Below are positions 6,701 to 14,149 of a DNA stretch of 15,115 bases, piece by piece. The position numbers were made by a program, and so were the translations under genes. How positions within the stretch are numbered: position 1 is the stretch's first letter; every line of letters starts with the position of its first letter. The notes below the pieces were generated by a model. That model saw only the letters and a list, made by a program, of their open reading frames with translations. It made no database searches and was not told the DNA's origin. The DNA comes from G963674505 sp964575975 (GTDB lineage Bacteria > Desulfobacterota > Desulfobacteria > Desulfobacterales > SKZT01), in the NCBI GenBank assembly GCA_964575975.1, contig CAZNTU010000134.1:1-15115 (forward strand). Direction: 5' to 3'.

Positions 6701-8170
6701 CTACAACCTTTCGAGAAGTTCGCACAAAAGTCCGACGCCGAAACCGGTCCCGCCTGCCCCGCCGAAGTCGTTCTTCGTTTTGTCGTAGGCCGGCCCCGCA
6801 ATGTCAATGTGGGCGAAAAGTACGCCTTCCTTGACGAACTCCGTCAAAAACAGCGCCGCCGTAATCGCGGCCCCGGCACGATCGTCGGGCATGTTGCCTA
6901 TATCGGCGATATCGCTGTCCAGTTTCTTTCTATACTCTTTGGCGAGGGGAAGACGCCAGCACGGTTCATGGGCTTTTTTGCCCGCATGGAGAATCTCTTC
7001 GGCCAAGCGATCGTCGTTGGAAAATACCCCGGCGATTTTTTCCCCTAACGCCGTAACGCAGGCCCCTGTCAACGTGGCAAGATCGACGACGATGTCCGGG
7101 GAGTATTTCTCTTGCGCATAGGAAATCGCGTCGGCAAGGATAAGACGTCCCTCGGCGTCCGTATTGCCGATTTCTATGGTTTTGCCGCTGTAGCTCCTGA
7201 TCACGTCCCCCGTGCGGGTTGCGGTACCCGAAAGCATGTTTTCCACGATCGGAACCAAGGCGACGGTATCAAGGCGAGTTTTCAGCCGCGGCATCGCGAG
7301 CATTGCCGCCACGACCGCAGCGGCCCCGGCCATGTCCGATTTCATGGTGGCCTGGCTTTTTCCCGGTTTTAAATTCATCCCTCCCGAATCGAAAGTTACT
7401 CCTTTGCCAATCAACGCCACTGTCTTCTCCGCCCCTTCGACCCTATGTTCCAAGACCAGCAGCCTAGGCGGGTTCCCCGACCCCGCGCCCACCGCCAGGA
7501 TCGCACCGAATCCTTTTTCCCTGAGTTCCTTTTCCGTCATTGTTTGAACGGAAAGGCCCGCGTTTCCCGCGCGACGAGCCATGTATTCGGCCAATCGGGC
7601 CGGGATCTTGTCGTTCGACGGGGTCGTTACCCAATTGCGCGCGGTGATTAGGGAATCGCAGACGGTTTCCACCCGGTATACGAGATTTTCCGTTTCCGGC
7701 GACGGATTTTGATGGAGAAGAAAATACATTTCCCGCAGAGGCTTGTTCTTTTTTTCTCCTTTATAATATTCGAACTTGAAGTTCGCCAAATACGCGCCTT
7801 CCATCATTGCCCTCAACATTTCGGCGGTTTCGAGTTCGCCGAACGAATTTGGAACGACGAAAGCGATTTCGACGCATTCGGCCTCTGTCGCTATTCCCAC
7901 GCATTTCCCGCAAGCCGACCGCAGGTTTTCCGCATTGGATTTTTCAAGCGCGCCCACGCCCGCGAACAAGACACGTCGGGCTTTCAATTCCGGTCTCTCG
8001 TAGAGCGTCAGCGTCTGGTTTTTCTTTCCTTTGAACTCTTGGTATTTTCCGGCTTCGGCCAATAGGGACAAGACAGTCCGATCATTGTGAATGGAGGCGT
8101 CTTCGCATACGGGTACGACGACAATTTCGTAATTTCGGGCGCCCGGATCGAGCTTCGAAAGTTTCAGCAC
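6701..8170 (-). CDS. pepA: Leucyl aminopeptidase (M17 family, PepA)
   Basis: The 489-residue product is an M17 di-metal aminopeptidase that removes N-terminal residues from peptides; the family forms cytosolic hexamers. The C-terminal catalytic domain has K256 and D261 in 'GKGVTFDSGG', K268, D279 in 'MKSDMAG', and the M17 signature 'NTDAEGRLILADA' with D338, E340 and R342. The spacing between these residues matches E. coli PepA (offset 14), so every metal ligand and the catalytic Lys and Arg are in place. The N-terminal half (1-170) is the variable macro-like domain. The start is GTG 8170 with GGAGA five to seven bases before it. It is the second gene of the leftward run, 35 bp after the HD-domain gene. 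E. coli PepA also binds DNA; nothing here shows that. Confidence 0.97.
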   Translation of the reverse strand: MLKLSKLDPGARNYEIVVVPVCEDASIHNDRTVLSLLAEAGKYQEFKGKKNQTLTLYERPELKARRVLFAGVGALEKSNAENLRSACGKCVGIATEAECVEIAFVVPNSFGELETAEMLRAMMEGAYLANFKFEYYKGEKKNKPLREMYFLLHQNPSPETENLVYRVETVCDSLITARNWVTTPSNDKIPARLAEYMARRAGNAGLSVQTMTEKELREKGFGAILAVGAGSGNPPRLLVLEHRVEGAEKTVALIGKGVTFDSGGMNLKPGKSQATMKSDMAGAAAVVAAMLAMPRLKTRLDTVALVPIVENMLSGTATRTGDVIRSYSGKTIEIGNTDAEGRLILADAISYAQEKYSPDIVVDLATLTGACVTALGEKIAGVFSNDDRLAEEILHAGKKAHEPCWRLPLAKEYRKKLDSDIADIGNMPDDRAGAAITAALFLTEFVKEGVLFAHIDIAGPAYDKTKNDFGGAGGTGFGVGLLCELLERL

Positions 8171-8205
8171 TTTTATTCTCCAAAGGTAAAAACCAAAAAA
8201 AGTTT

Positions 8206-8985
8206 TTAAAGGTAAACGGAAAAATCCGTATTTATCATTCTAAAAACTTCCTTGCCGATATCAAGCCCTTGGTCGATGATTTCAGGTCCGTAGGCTTTTC
8301 CCGTGGCGGTTCGAAACGTCGCTTTTATGTTTTCGATCATTTGCATGCCGCGAGGGAACAATTTAACGAATTCGGCAAGCGGCGTGCGAAAGTGCCGGAC
8401 CATGTCCCATACGGTGTCCGAGAAGTTGTCCGCCCCCCATCTGAACTTGTCCGCGTCGTAAAGGCAATCGGAAAGCAACGCGCCTTCGGGCGTGTCGATA
8501 TCCAATGTTTGTTTGAACGCTTCGTGATTGCGAATGGCGCAAGCGACGTCCTCCACTTCCTGTGGAAAAAAGGCGAATTGCTTGAGCAGTTCGCGGGCGT
8601 GGTCCGCGCCCTTGACCGCGTGGTCTTCCTCTCTTCGTCTGGCGTCGTGAAGCATCCCCGCGCATTGGACCAGCAGAAACCGACGGTTTAAAAATACGTC
8701 CGAGTATCCCGCGCGGCTTCCCTCTACCAGCATCAAAGCGCCCGCGTCGATCGTGACCTTGGCCGCGTGTTTCCGGCCGTGCCCCATGGCGCCTTTTATT
8801 TCGTCTTCGACAAGCTCCCGGATTTTCAGGATTATCGGGTGGGTTTCGAAAGAAAGCGCCGACAAACGCATTTCTTTTTCGCAGATTTTATAAAAGGAAG
8901 GCTTGGGAAACCGGGAGACGATTCGCCTGGCGCGTTTTTGCACGCGGTTGTATGTCAGTTCGATTTTTTCGGGGGAATTCGTCAC
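8206..8985 (-). CDS. HD-domain phosphohydrolase
   Basis: The 259-residue product has the metal-binding pattern of the HD superfamily: H69/H73 (GHGRKH), H113-D114 (MLHDARR), H129 (GADHA), H154 (RNHEA) and D178 (YDADK). These enzymes hydrolyse phosphate esters of nucleotides or related metabolites. The DADK element and the order of the histidines resemble the uncharacterised bacterial HD hydrolase group rather than HD-GYP or RelA/SpoT proteins. No membrane segment is seen. The GTG at 8985 is the longest start but has no clear ribosome binding site and lies only nine bases past the T-run of the upstream gene's terminator. An internal ATG at 8871 (residue 39) is possible and would keep the whole HD core. 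It begins the leftward run with pepA. Confidence 0.85.
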   Translation of the reverse strand: MTNSPEKIELTYNRVQKRARRIVSRFPKPSFYKICEKEMRLSALSFETHPIILKIRELVEDEIKGAMGHGRKHAAKVTIDAGALMLVEGSRAGYSDVFLNRRFLLVQCAGMLHDARRREEDHAVKGADHARELLKQFAFFPQEVEDVACAIRNHEAFKQTLDIDTPEGALLSDCLYDADKFRWGADNFSDTVWDMVRHFRTPLAEFVKLFPRGMQMIENIKATFRTATGKAYGPEIIDQGLDIGKEVFRMINTDFSVYL

Positions 8986-8993
8986 GGGGTTTC

Positions 8994-9033
8994 AAAAAAA
9001 GACGGCCGATTTTCCGGCGCCCGGAAAGTCGGC
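8994..9033 (-). terminator. Intrinsic terminator after the Glu-rich membrane protein gene
   Basis: On the - strand a 13-bp stem (9033-9021 with 9017-9005, one mismatch, 3-base loop) starting GCCGACTTTCCGG is followed after four bases by seven T (9000-8994). It lies 50 bp beyond the stop of the gene ending at 9084 and just before the HD-domain gene. Confidence 0.85.
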
Positions 9034-9083
9034 TCGTCTATTACCAATTGTTTGTCGAATTGAACAAAAATTTTATCGAGGCG

Positions 9084-9704
9084 TTACGACTGCTTGGATT
9101 CCTTGGCATGCTCGCCTTTCTCGGTCTCTCCCGGCTGATCGGCTTCTTCGGCCGCTTCTTCCGCTTCGGTTTCCTCCGCGGCCTTTTCCTCGACAACTTC
9201 GGTTTCTTCGGCGGAAGCCACCGCGTAGTTCGCGCCCGCAATCATGAACGGATTGCCGCACACTTTCCATTGGCCGTCCTCTTTGACCATTTGGAATTGT
9301 TCATGCACCTCGTAGGCTTCCTCGCCGGTGAAAAAACTTCGAAGGGAATTTTTAAGCGTGGCCTCGACTTCCAACACGGCTTTGTCCCGAGTGACGCTCA
9401 AGGTTTTAGTGTTGATGTGCTTGACGCGGTCGCCAAGGAAACACAACGAAAACCCTCGCTCGTCGGCTTGCCAGATGTTTCGGGTGATGTGGGCCGCGAC
9501 CAGGTCGCCCTCGCCGCTCTCCAGAAGATCCGCGCAAAGCCTTTTCCTCATGTCGGGATCGTTATGGAAGTACGCCTGGGCGAACTCCACCGCCGCCTTG
9601 CCGGGAGTGTCGGTCGTTTCCGACAAGGCGAAGACCACCTGCAAACCGATCCCCAATAGAATCGTCAATGTTATCGTAACCGCGCTCTTGACATTGTCCG
9701 CCAT
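9084..9704 (-). CDS. Membrane-anchored protein of unknown function with Glu/Ala-rich tail
   Basis: I do not recognise the family. The 206-residue product has one hydrophobic N-terminal segment (about residues 8-27) acting as signal anchor. A domain of about 120 residues follows (about 34-160), ending 'EQFQMVKEDGQWKVCGNPF'. That ending (strand, acidic turn, 'G-W-K-V') resembles NTF2-like/DUF4878 lipoprotein-type folds in which a small ligand pocket forms, but this is only a resemblance. The last 45 residues are low-complexity and very acidic (runs such as EEKAAEETEAEEAAEE), probably disordered. The start is well supported: AAAGGAGG lies eight bases before the ATG at 9704. It stands alone between a divergent intergenic region and its own terminator, so it is likely a single-gene unit. 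Confidence 0.8.
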   Translation of the reverse strand: MADNVKSAVTITLTILLGIGLQVVFALSETTDTPGKAAVEFAQAYFHNDPDMRKRLCADLLESGEGDLVAAHITRNIWQADERGFSLCFLGDRVKHINTKTLSVTRDKAVLEVEATLKNSLRSFFTGEEAYEVHEQFQMVKEDGQWKVCGNPFMIAGANYAVASAEETEVVEEKAAEETEAEEAAEEADQPGETEKGEHAKESKQS

Positions 9705-9783
9705 TAATAGATCCTCCTTTCAAAGTTGGGCCGTCTCAAATTGCATCCGACAATATTTGTAAAAAATATTTTCGCATTTATAG

Positions 9784-9801
9784 TGCCGGGACTTTCCGGC
9801 A
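9784..9801. repeat. Short inverted repeat, possible operator
   Basis: The sequence TGCCGG-gacttt-CCGGCA is a perfect 6-bp inverted repeat with a 6-bp spacer. On the - strand it sits just upstream of a TATAAA box, where a regulator could bind. A repeat this short could occur by chance. Confidence 0.35.
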
Positions 9802-9941
9802 AAAAATTTCAAGCATATGCTCACAATAATCCTTGATAAAAATTTCACCATATCATAGGGTGTCAACCCGACACGGATTTTCAAGTCGTGTTAGATAGCA
9901 TGGAAAATTTTCGAAGACAAGAAGTTTTGATCGTTTTCGGC

Positions 9942-9960
9942 ATGCGGTCCGCATTTTTTT
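9942..9960 (+). terminator. Weak terminator-like hairpin in the intergenic region
   Basis: ATGCG (9942-9946) and CGCAT (9950-9954) pair around a 3-base loop and are followed by a run of T to 9960. A 5-bp stem is short for an efficient terminator. It might end a small transcript starting near 9860, but no strong promoter supports this. Confidence 0.3.
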
Positions 9961-10070
9961 GCGTCGGAGCTTTCCCGAATCCTTGAAAAAAGCCTCCAAA
10001 AGACGCAAATAACTAAAAAGCGAAAGAGAGCACAGGCATGTTTTACTCTCATTCGCAAAATGAAAAAAAC

Positions 10071-10100
10071 TTTACACAGCTCGATTGTATAAGGTATAAA
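10071..10100 (+). promoter_or_regulatory. Candidate sigma-70 promoter of the tmc operon
   Basis: TTTACA (10071-10076) and TATAAA (10095-10100) are separated by 18 bp, upstream of tmcD. Transcription would begin near 10107, giving a leader of about 50 bases that contains the AAGGAG ribosome binding site (10142-10147). Confidence 0.6.
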
Positions 10101-10155
10101 AGAAAGTCGGCAAAAGTGCAAATCTATTAAAAACACAACCTAAGGAGATGAGGGG

Positions 10156-11433
10156 ATGGTCGATTCAGGCGCCTGGAATTGGGAAACCGGCAGACGCGCA
10201 ATAGCGGACCTTCGTCAGTGGAAAGAAAATTTCGAGTACATGGAGGAGCCGTACGCGAGTCCGGACGGAGAGAAAATCGCCGCCGTGGTCAAACCCGGAG
10301 AGATGGAGTTTTCGGCGATCGAAAACGGCAACGTCTGGGAAAACACGTTCGATAAGATCTGGTACCTAAGATACGCCCCCGATAATCGTCTTACCGGTTT
10401 GGCGTCCGACTCGGGCGCCTGGACGGTTGCGGTGGACGGAGAAGCTTGGGAGGAAACCTACGACTTTATCTGGGACACGAAGTTCGGCGAGGACGGCAGG
10501 AACATCGTGGTCGCGGCCAAATCGGGAATGCAATACATGGCTATCTCGAACGGAGAGCCCTGGGATAAATCGTTCTCGTTCATGACCAACCTTGCGATCA
10601 GCCGCGACGGAGCGCGTTCTGCGGGCGCGGTTCAAACGGTCCCCTTTTCCGAGGGGGATATCTGGACTTTCAGACAGGGATGCTATTCCGTAGCGGTAGA
10701 CGGAAAAGTCTGGGACCGCAATTTCGTCAATGTCTGGGAACTGGATGTCAGCGCCGACGGAGAGCATGTGGCGGCGGAGGTCCGCACCACGATCTACGAC
10801 TACACGATCGTTGTGGACGGAAACCCGTGGCCCGAAGTCTACCAGGCCGTATGGAAGCCGAAGTTTTCTCCTGCGGACGGTTCCGTGACCGCCCCGGTCA
10901 GGAAAGGCGGGAGCTGGTTTTTGATGGAAGACGGGCGACAAAAATGGGAACGGAGCTTTTTGCAGCTTTGGCACCATGTTTATAGCGAAAGCGGCGGGAA
11001 CATTGCGGCGATCGTGGCGCCGAAATACGGTCGCTGGACGATGGCCTTGGACGGAAAGCCTTGGAAGCTCACGTTCGGGGATCTTGTCGCGGACCCGGCG
11101 ATCAGTACCGACGGAAAGCGCGTGGCATGCGTGGGCAAGGACAAGGGGCGCTGGATGGTCGCGGTCGATGGAACAACCTGGAGCGATACCTTCGACATGG
11201 CCTGGCGGCCGGTTTTCAGCCCCGACGGCGCCCATGTCGCGGCCAAGGTGGAAAAGAACGGCCGCTATCATCTTCTGATCGACGGCAAGTCGATCGGGAC
11301 CGCGTACAAGTCTCTCTGGAACCCGGCGTTCAGTCCCGACGGCAAAAAGGTGCTTGTAAGGGGGATAATCGGAGGACCGGACGAGGAAAGATACTACCGG
11401 GAAGTGGTCAAGGTTTCGGACATCCTTGGATGA
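10156..11433 (+). CDS. tmcD: Tmc complex subunit TmcD, Trp-rich repeat protein
   Basis: The 425-residue product is rich in Trp and Asp-Gly and is built from about ten repeats of 38-45 residues. The consensus is DGK-x-W-x3-F-x2-VW-x3-FSPDG-x2-VAA-x-V-x3-G-x-W-x3-V, a pattern like WD40/TolB-type beta-propeller blades. Clear units start near residues 98 (DGEAW), 180 (DGKVW), 217 (DGNPW), 297 (DGKPW), 336 (DGTTW) and 374 (DGKSI). There is no signal peptide, haem or iron-sulfur motif. TmcD is the Trp-rich cytoplasmic subunit of the Tmc complex in Desulfovibrio, with no known catalytic role. The assignment rests on its repeat type together with its place beside tmcC, tmcB and tmcA. The ATG at 10156 has AAGGAG eight bases upstream. 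Here it is the first gene of the operon, and tmcC begins 15 bp after its stop. Confidence 0.85.
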   Translation: MVDSGAWNWETGRRAIADLRQWKENFEYMEEPYASPDGEKIAAVVKPGEMEFSAIENGNVWENTFDKIWYLRYAPDNRLTGLASDSGAWTVAVDGEAWEETYDFIWDTKFGEDGRNIVVAAKSGMQYMAISNGEPWDKSFSFMTNLAISRDGARSAGAVQTVPFSEGDIWTFRQGCYSVAVDGKVWDRNFVNVWELDVSADGEHVAAEVRTTIYDYTIVVDGNPWPEVYQAVWKPKFSPADGSVTAPVRKGGSWFLMEDGRQKWERSFLQLWHHVYSESGGNIAAIVAPKYGRWTMALDGKPWKLTFGDLVADPAISTDGKRVACVGKDKGRWMVAVDGTTWSDTFDMAWRPVFSPDGAHVAAKVEKNGRYHLLIDGKSIGTAYKSLWNPAFSPDGKKVLVRGIIGGPDEERYYREVVKVSDILG

Positions 11434-11448
11434 AAGGGGGAAAAAAGC

Positions 11449-12108
11449 ATGCACAGCCTCTATAGTTTCGTCAGCGGCCCGCTGGTCTGGGTCGCTTTCA
11501 TCATATTCTTCGGCGGAAGTCTCTACCGTTTGGTTTCGATGGCGATTTTGGCCAAAAAGAAGGACAGCGCCGTTTACGAGTATTTCAACCCGAGTTTCGC
11601 CTTTCGCTCGATATTTCGATGGCTTACTCCCTTCGCCACGCTGAACTGGCGGAGACATCCTTGGCTGACCATCGTGACGTTCGCGTTCCATTTCTGTCTG
11701 ATCGTCGGCCCCGTTTTTCTTTTCGCGCATATCATTCTGGTAAAGGAATCTTGGAACATAAGCTGGTGGTACTTGCCCGACGGCGTCGTGGATGTCATGA
11801 CGGTTATCGTGATCGGCTCCTGCGTGTTTTTCGCCGTGCGGCGGAAGATTTCTCCGGAAGTCAAGTTTTTGACGTCTAGGTCCGATTACGTGATTCTCGC
11901 GATCGTGGCGATGCCGTTTGTAACGGGTTTCTGGACGTATCACCAGTGGCCGGCGAGCACGTTCGTGGGAATCCTGCATATTCTTTCCGGAGAGGTCATG
12001 TTGGCGGCCATTCCGTTTACCAGGTTGAGCCACATGATTTTCTTCCCTTTTACCAGAGGATACATGGGTTCCGAATTCGGCGGCGTCAGGCATGCCAACG
12101 ACTGGTAG
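11449..12108 (+). CDS. tmcC: Tmc complex subunit TmcC, NarI-like membrane cytochrome b
   Basis: The 219-residue product has five predicted membrane segments (about 9-31, 72-96, 112-130, 146-164, 173-199). Likely haem b ligands are H81 with H70 or H94 on one side, and H177 and H195 on the other. The 18-residue spacing of the last pair equals that of the NarI haem ligands. In the Tmc complex this subunit passes electrons across the cytoplasmic membrane between periplasmic TmcA and cytoplasmic TmcB. AAAGGGGG stands before the ATG at 11449, 15 bp after tmcD. A 164-bp gap with no supported gene separates it from tmcB. Confidence 0.9.
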   Translation: MHSLYSFVSGPLVWVAFIIFFGGSLYRLVSMAILAKKKDSAVYEYFNPSFAFRSIFRWLTPFATLNWRRHPWLTIVTFAFHFCLIVGPVFLFAHIILVKESWNISWWYLPDGVVDVMTVIVIGSCVFFAVRRKISPEVKFLTSRSDYVILAIVAMPFVTGFWTYHQWPASTFVGILHILSGEVMLAAIPFTRLSHMIFFPFTRGYMGSEFGGVRHANDW

Positions 12109-12272
12109 GCCCGGGGGCGTTATCGGAAACTCTTTTTCAAGCATATTTCGCGGCGGAATTTACATCGAACCCGTGCGATTCGAACGCCGCGTGAAAACAA
12201 TGCCTTACCATAACACAGAAGGGACCGTCCGAATGTTCGAGGCCGGATACCGAGTTTCAAGGAGGCGATTCA

Positions 12273-13610
12273 ATGGCAGAGCCCGCTGAAAAAAAGAAGG
12301 AACAAATCATAGATAAAGGGATCGAAAAGGGGGTGGAAAATCTGACCCCCGAAAAAATCGAATCGGTTATAAACAGGTTTTTAGCCAGCGAGGCCGGCGC
12401 GCGGCTCAAAGTGTATGTCGAAACGTGCGTCCACTGTGGACTTTGCAGCGAGGGGTGCCACTATTATCTGTCCCACGAGGGCGACCCGGCTTTTTCGCCC
12501 GCCGGCAAAGTGAAACAGACATTGTGGGAGATTTTAGACAAAAAAGGAAAGGTGAGTCCGGAGTTCGTCAAAAAGGCGTGCGAAATTGCATTCACCGAGT
12601 GCAATCTTTGCAAACGCTGCGCCATGTACTGCCCGTTCGGCATCGACGTGGCGTTTTTGATGTTGACTGTGCGGCGGATGTGCCACTTGCTGGGGGTCGT
12701 GCCCCAGTACATTACGGATACCGCCCACAGCCACGCATCGACGATGAACCAGATGTGGGTCAAGGACGACGAATGGGTCGACAGTCTCCTGTGGCAGGAG
12801 GAAGAAGCCGCGGACGAAATCACCAATCTGAGGATTCCCTTGGAAAAGGAGGGAGCCGACGTCTTCTATTCGGTCATCGGTCCCGAGCCCAAGTTCAGGG
12901 CGCAGCTGATCTACCAGGCCGCCGTCATCATGAACGTCGCCGGAGTCGATTGGACCATGCCCGCCACGCCTGGATGGGACAACAGCGACATGTGCATGTA
13001 CATCGGCGAGAACGAAGTGATGGGCAGGCTCAAAAAAATGCATTTCGAAACGGCCATGCGGTTGAAGGTCAAACGGATTGTCATGGGAGAATGCGGCCAC
13101 GCGTTCCGGAGCATTTACGACATGGGCAACCGCTGGCTCGGATGGAAAATGTATCCGATTCCCGTGGTGCATGCGCTCGAATTCTACGACGAGCTGTTGA
13201 GGGAGGGGAAAATCAAAGTGGCCAAGAAATTCGACCAAGCCGTCACTTTCCACGATCCTTGCAACGTCGTGCGCGGAAGGGGGCTCCACGAGAAGGGAAG
13301 GAACGTGACCAAAGCGTTCACGAGAGAGTTGATCGAAATGCATCCGAATCGCGAGCACAACTATTGCTGTTGCGCGGGCGGCGGCGTGATCAACTGCGGC
13401 CCCCCTTTCAAGATGAAACGGGTGGAGGGCGACCGGATCAAGGCGGAGCAGCTGTTCAACGCCAAGTCCAGAGGCGCTACGACCATAATCGCCCCGTGCC
13501 ACAATTGCCACGGCGGACTCGAGGATATCGTGCATTATTACGGATTGGGCATGGAGATCAAGTTTCTGGGCGACATCATTTACGAATGCATGGAAAAGCC
13601 GGAAGCGTGA
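12273..13610 (+). CDS. tmcB: Tmc complex subunit TmcB, HdrD-like iron-sulfur protein
   Basis: The 445-residue cytoplasmic product resembles the HdrD (HdrC-HdrB fusion) type of heterodisulfide reductase subunit. Two ferredoxin-type [4Fe-4S] sites are C52-x2-C55-x2-C58-x3-C62 and C110-x2-C113-x2-C116-x3-C120-Pro. One CCG domain follows: C330 (HDPC), C365-C367 (a CCC run, YCCCAGGG) and C409-x2-C412 (APCHNC), which could hold a noncubane cluster. The first CCG domain is degenerate (only 'GECGHAFR' near 272-279 remains), and the gap C367 to C409 is a few residues longer than the usual consensus. In the Tmc complex it accepts electrons from TmcC. The start is strongly supported by AGGAGG seven bases before the ATG at 12273. 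Confidence 0.93.
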   Translation: MAEPAEKKKEQIIDKGIEKGVENLTPEKIESVINRFLASEAGARLKVYVETCVHCGLCSEGCHYYLSHEGDPAFSPAGKVKQTLWEILDKKGKVSPEFVKKACEIAFTECNLCKRCAMYCPFGIDVAFLMLTVRRMCHLLGVVPQYITDTAHSHASTMNQMWVKDDEWVDSLLWQEEEAADEITNLRIPLEKEGADVFYSVIGPEPKFRAQLIYQAAVIMNVAGVDWTMPATPGWDNSDMCMYIGENEVMGRLKKMHFETAMRLKVKRIVMGECGHAFRSIYDMGNRWLGWKMYPIPVVHALEFYDELLREGKIKVAKKFDQAVTFHDPCNVVRGRGLHEKGRNVTKAFTRELIEMHPNREHNYCCCAGGGVINCGPPFKMKRVEGDRIKAEQLFNAKSRGATTIIAPCHNCHGGLEDIVHYYGLGMEIKFLGDIIYECMEKPEA

Positions 13611-13692
13611 GGACAAGGACCGCACCGCTCGCGGCCGGTTTTGGACGAATTCCAATATGAAAAACGATTCGAACAGGAGAAGGGGAAACCTG

Positions 13693-14079
13693 ATGAGAAA
13701 AACGGCAGGCTTGATTTTTACGGTTGCTTTTCTGGCGGCCTCTTTCATCGGAATCGGCGCCCACTGTCAGGAAGACATCACGCATGTGAGCGACAGCGCC
13801 TTTTCCGAGCATATGCGTCCGCCAGTTCCTTTCTTGCACGACGATCACAACGAGAAAGCCGGGATCGATTGCGCCTTTTGCCATCACGGCGAAGAGGACG
13901 GCCAAAGGGTCGAAACCACGACCTCCGAGGGGCAGGAGTGTTCCGAGTGCCATTTGGCGGACGAAGCCGGGAACAGCAAACCCATGAATCTGATTATGCG
14001 GTACCATCAAAACTGCAAAGGATGCCATCTCGAACAAAAGGCGGGACCGGTCCTTTGCGGTGAATGCCACAAGGATTGA
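13693..14079 (+). CDS. tmcA: Tmc complex subunit TmcA, tetraheme class III cytochrome c
   Basis: The 128-residue product has an N-terminal signal peptide (hydrophobic core about residues 5-22) and four CxxCH haem motifs: C60-C63-H64, C83-C86-H87, C108-C111-H112 and C122-C125-H126. Distal haem ligands fit the class III pattern: H49 and H52 in 'FLHDDH', H65 in the CHH, and H105 in 'MRYHQNC'. It is therefore periplasmic and should be the entry point for electrons from type I cytochrome c3. All four motifs have a two-residue spacing; type I c3 usually has some four-residue CxxxxCH motifs. I chose ATG 13693, which has GGAGAAGGGG upstream and starts the signal peptide directly. ATG 13657 would add 12 residues and has no ribosome binding site. 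Confidence 0.95.
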   Translation: MRKTAGLIFTVAFLAASFIGIGAHCQEDITHVSDSAFSEHMRPPVPFLHDDHNEKAGIDCAFCHHGEEDGQRVETTTSEGQECSECHLADEAGNSKPMNLIMRYHQNCKGCHLEQKAGPVLCGECHKD

Positions 14080-14149
14080 CGCGACCGGGCTTTCCGCGGA
14101 AGCGTTTCGAGTTGCGGGCGACGAAAACAAGCGAAAGGAGAGGCGTTCG

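Larger units (their letters stand above)
9705..10155. other. AT-rich divergent intergenic region (451 bp)
   Basis: No convincing protein gene is present; the only frame of length (81 codons, 10136 to 9891 on the - strand) is AT-rich, lacks a ribosome binding site and has no recognisable motif. The region should hold promoters for the leftward gene (9704) and the rightward tmc operon. For the leftward gene a -10-like TATAAA reads on the - strand at 9782-9777, directly next to the inverted repeat at 9784-9801. Two small, mutually exclusive hairpins are possible at 9860-9874 (GTGTC/GACAC) and 9871-9891 (ACACG/CGTGT). A short hairpin plus seven T lies at 9942-9960. Confidence 0.6.

Noticed and set aside
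9891..10136. An 81-codon - strand frame in the intergenic region
   Set aside because: AT-rich, no ribosome binding site, no motif, and it covers the likely tmc promoter.
10366..12144. A 592-codon - strand open frame
   Set aside because: It is the complement of tmcD and tmcC; its product is His/Arg-rich without motifs, while the + strand frames have conserved repeats, membrane segments and ribosome binding sites.
12092..12289. A 65-codon frame filling the tmcC-tmcB gap
   Set aside because: It overlaps the ends of both genes, has no ribosome binding site and no hydrophobic or conserved pattern; the gap is more likely a leader for tmcB.
12534..13748. A 404-codon - strand open frame
   Set aside because: It is the complement of tmcB, whose cysteine motifs are unambiguous.
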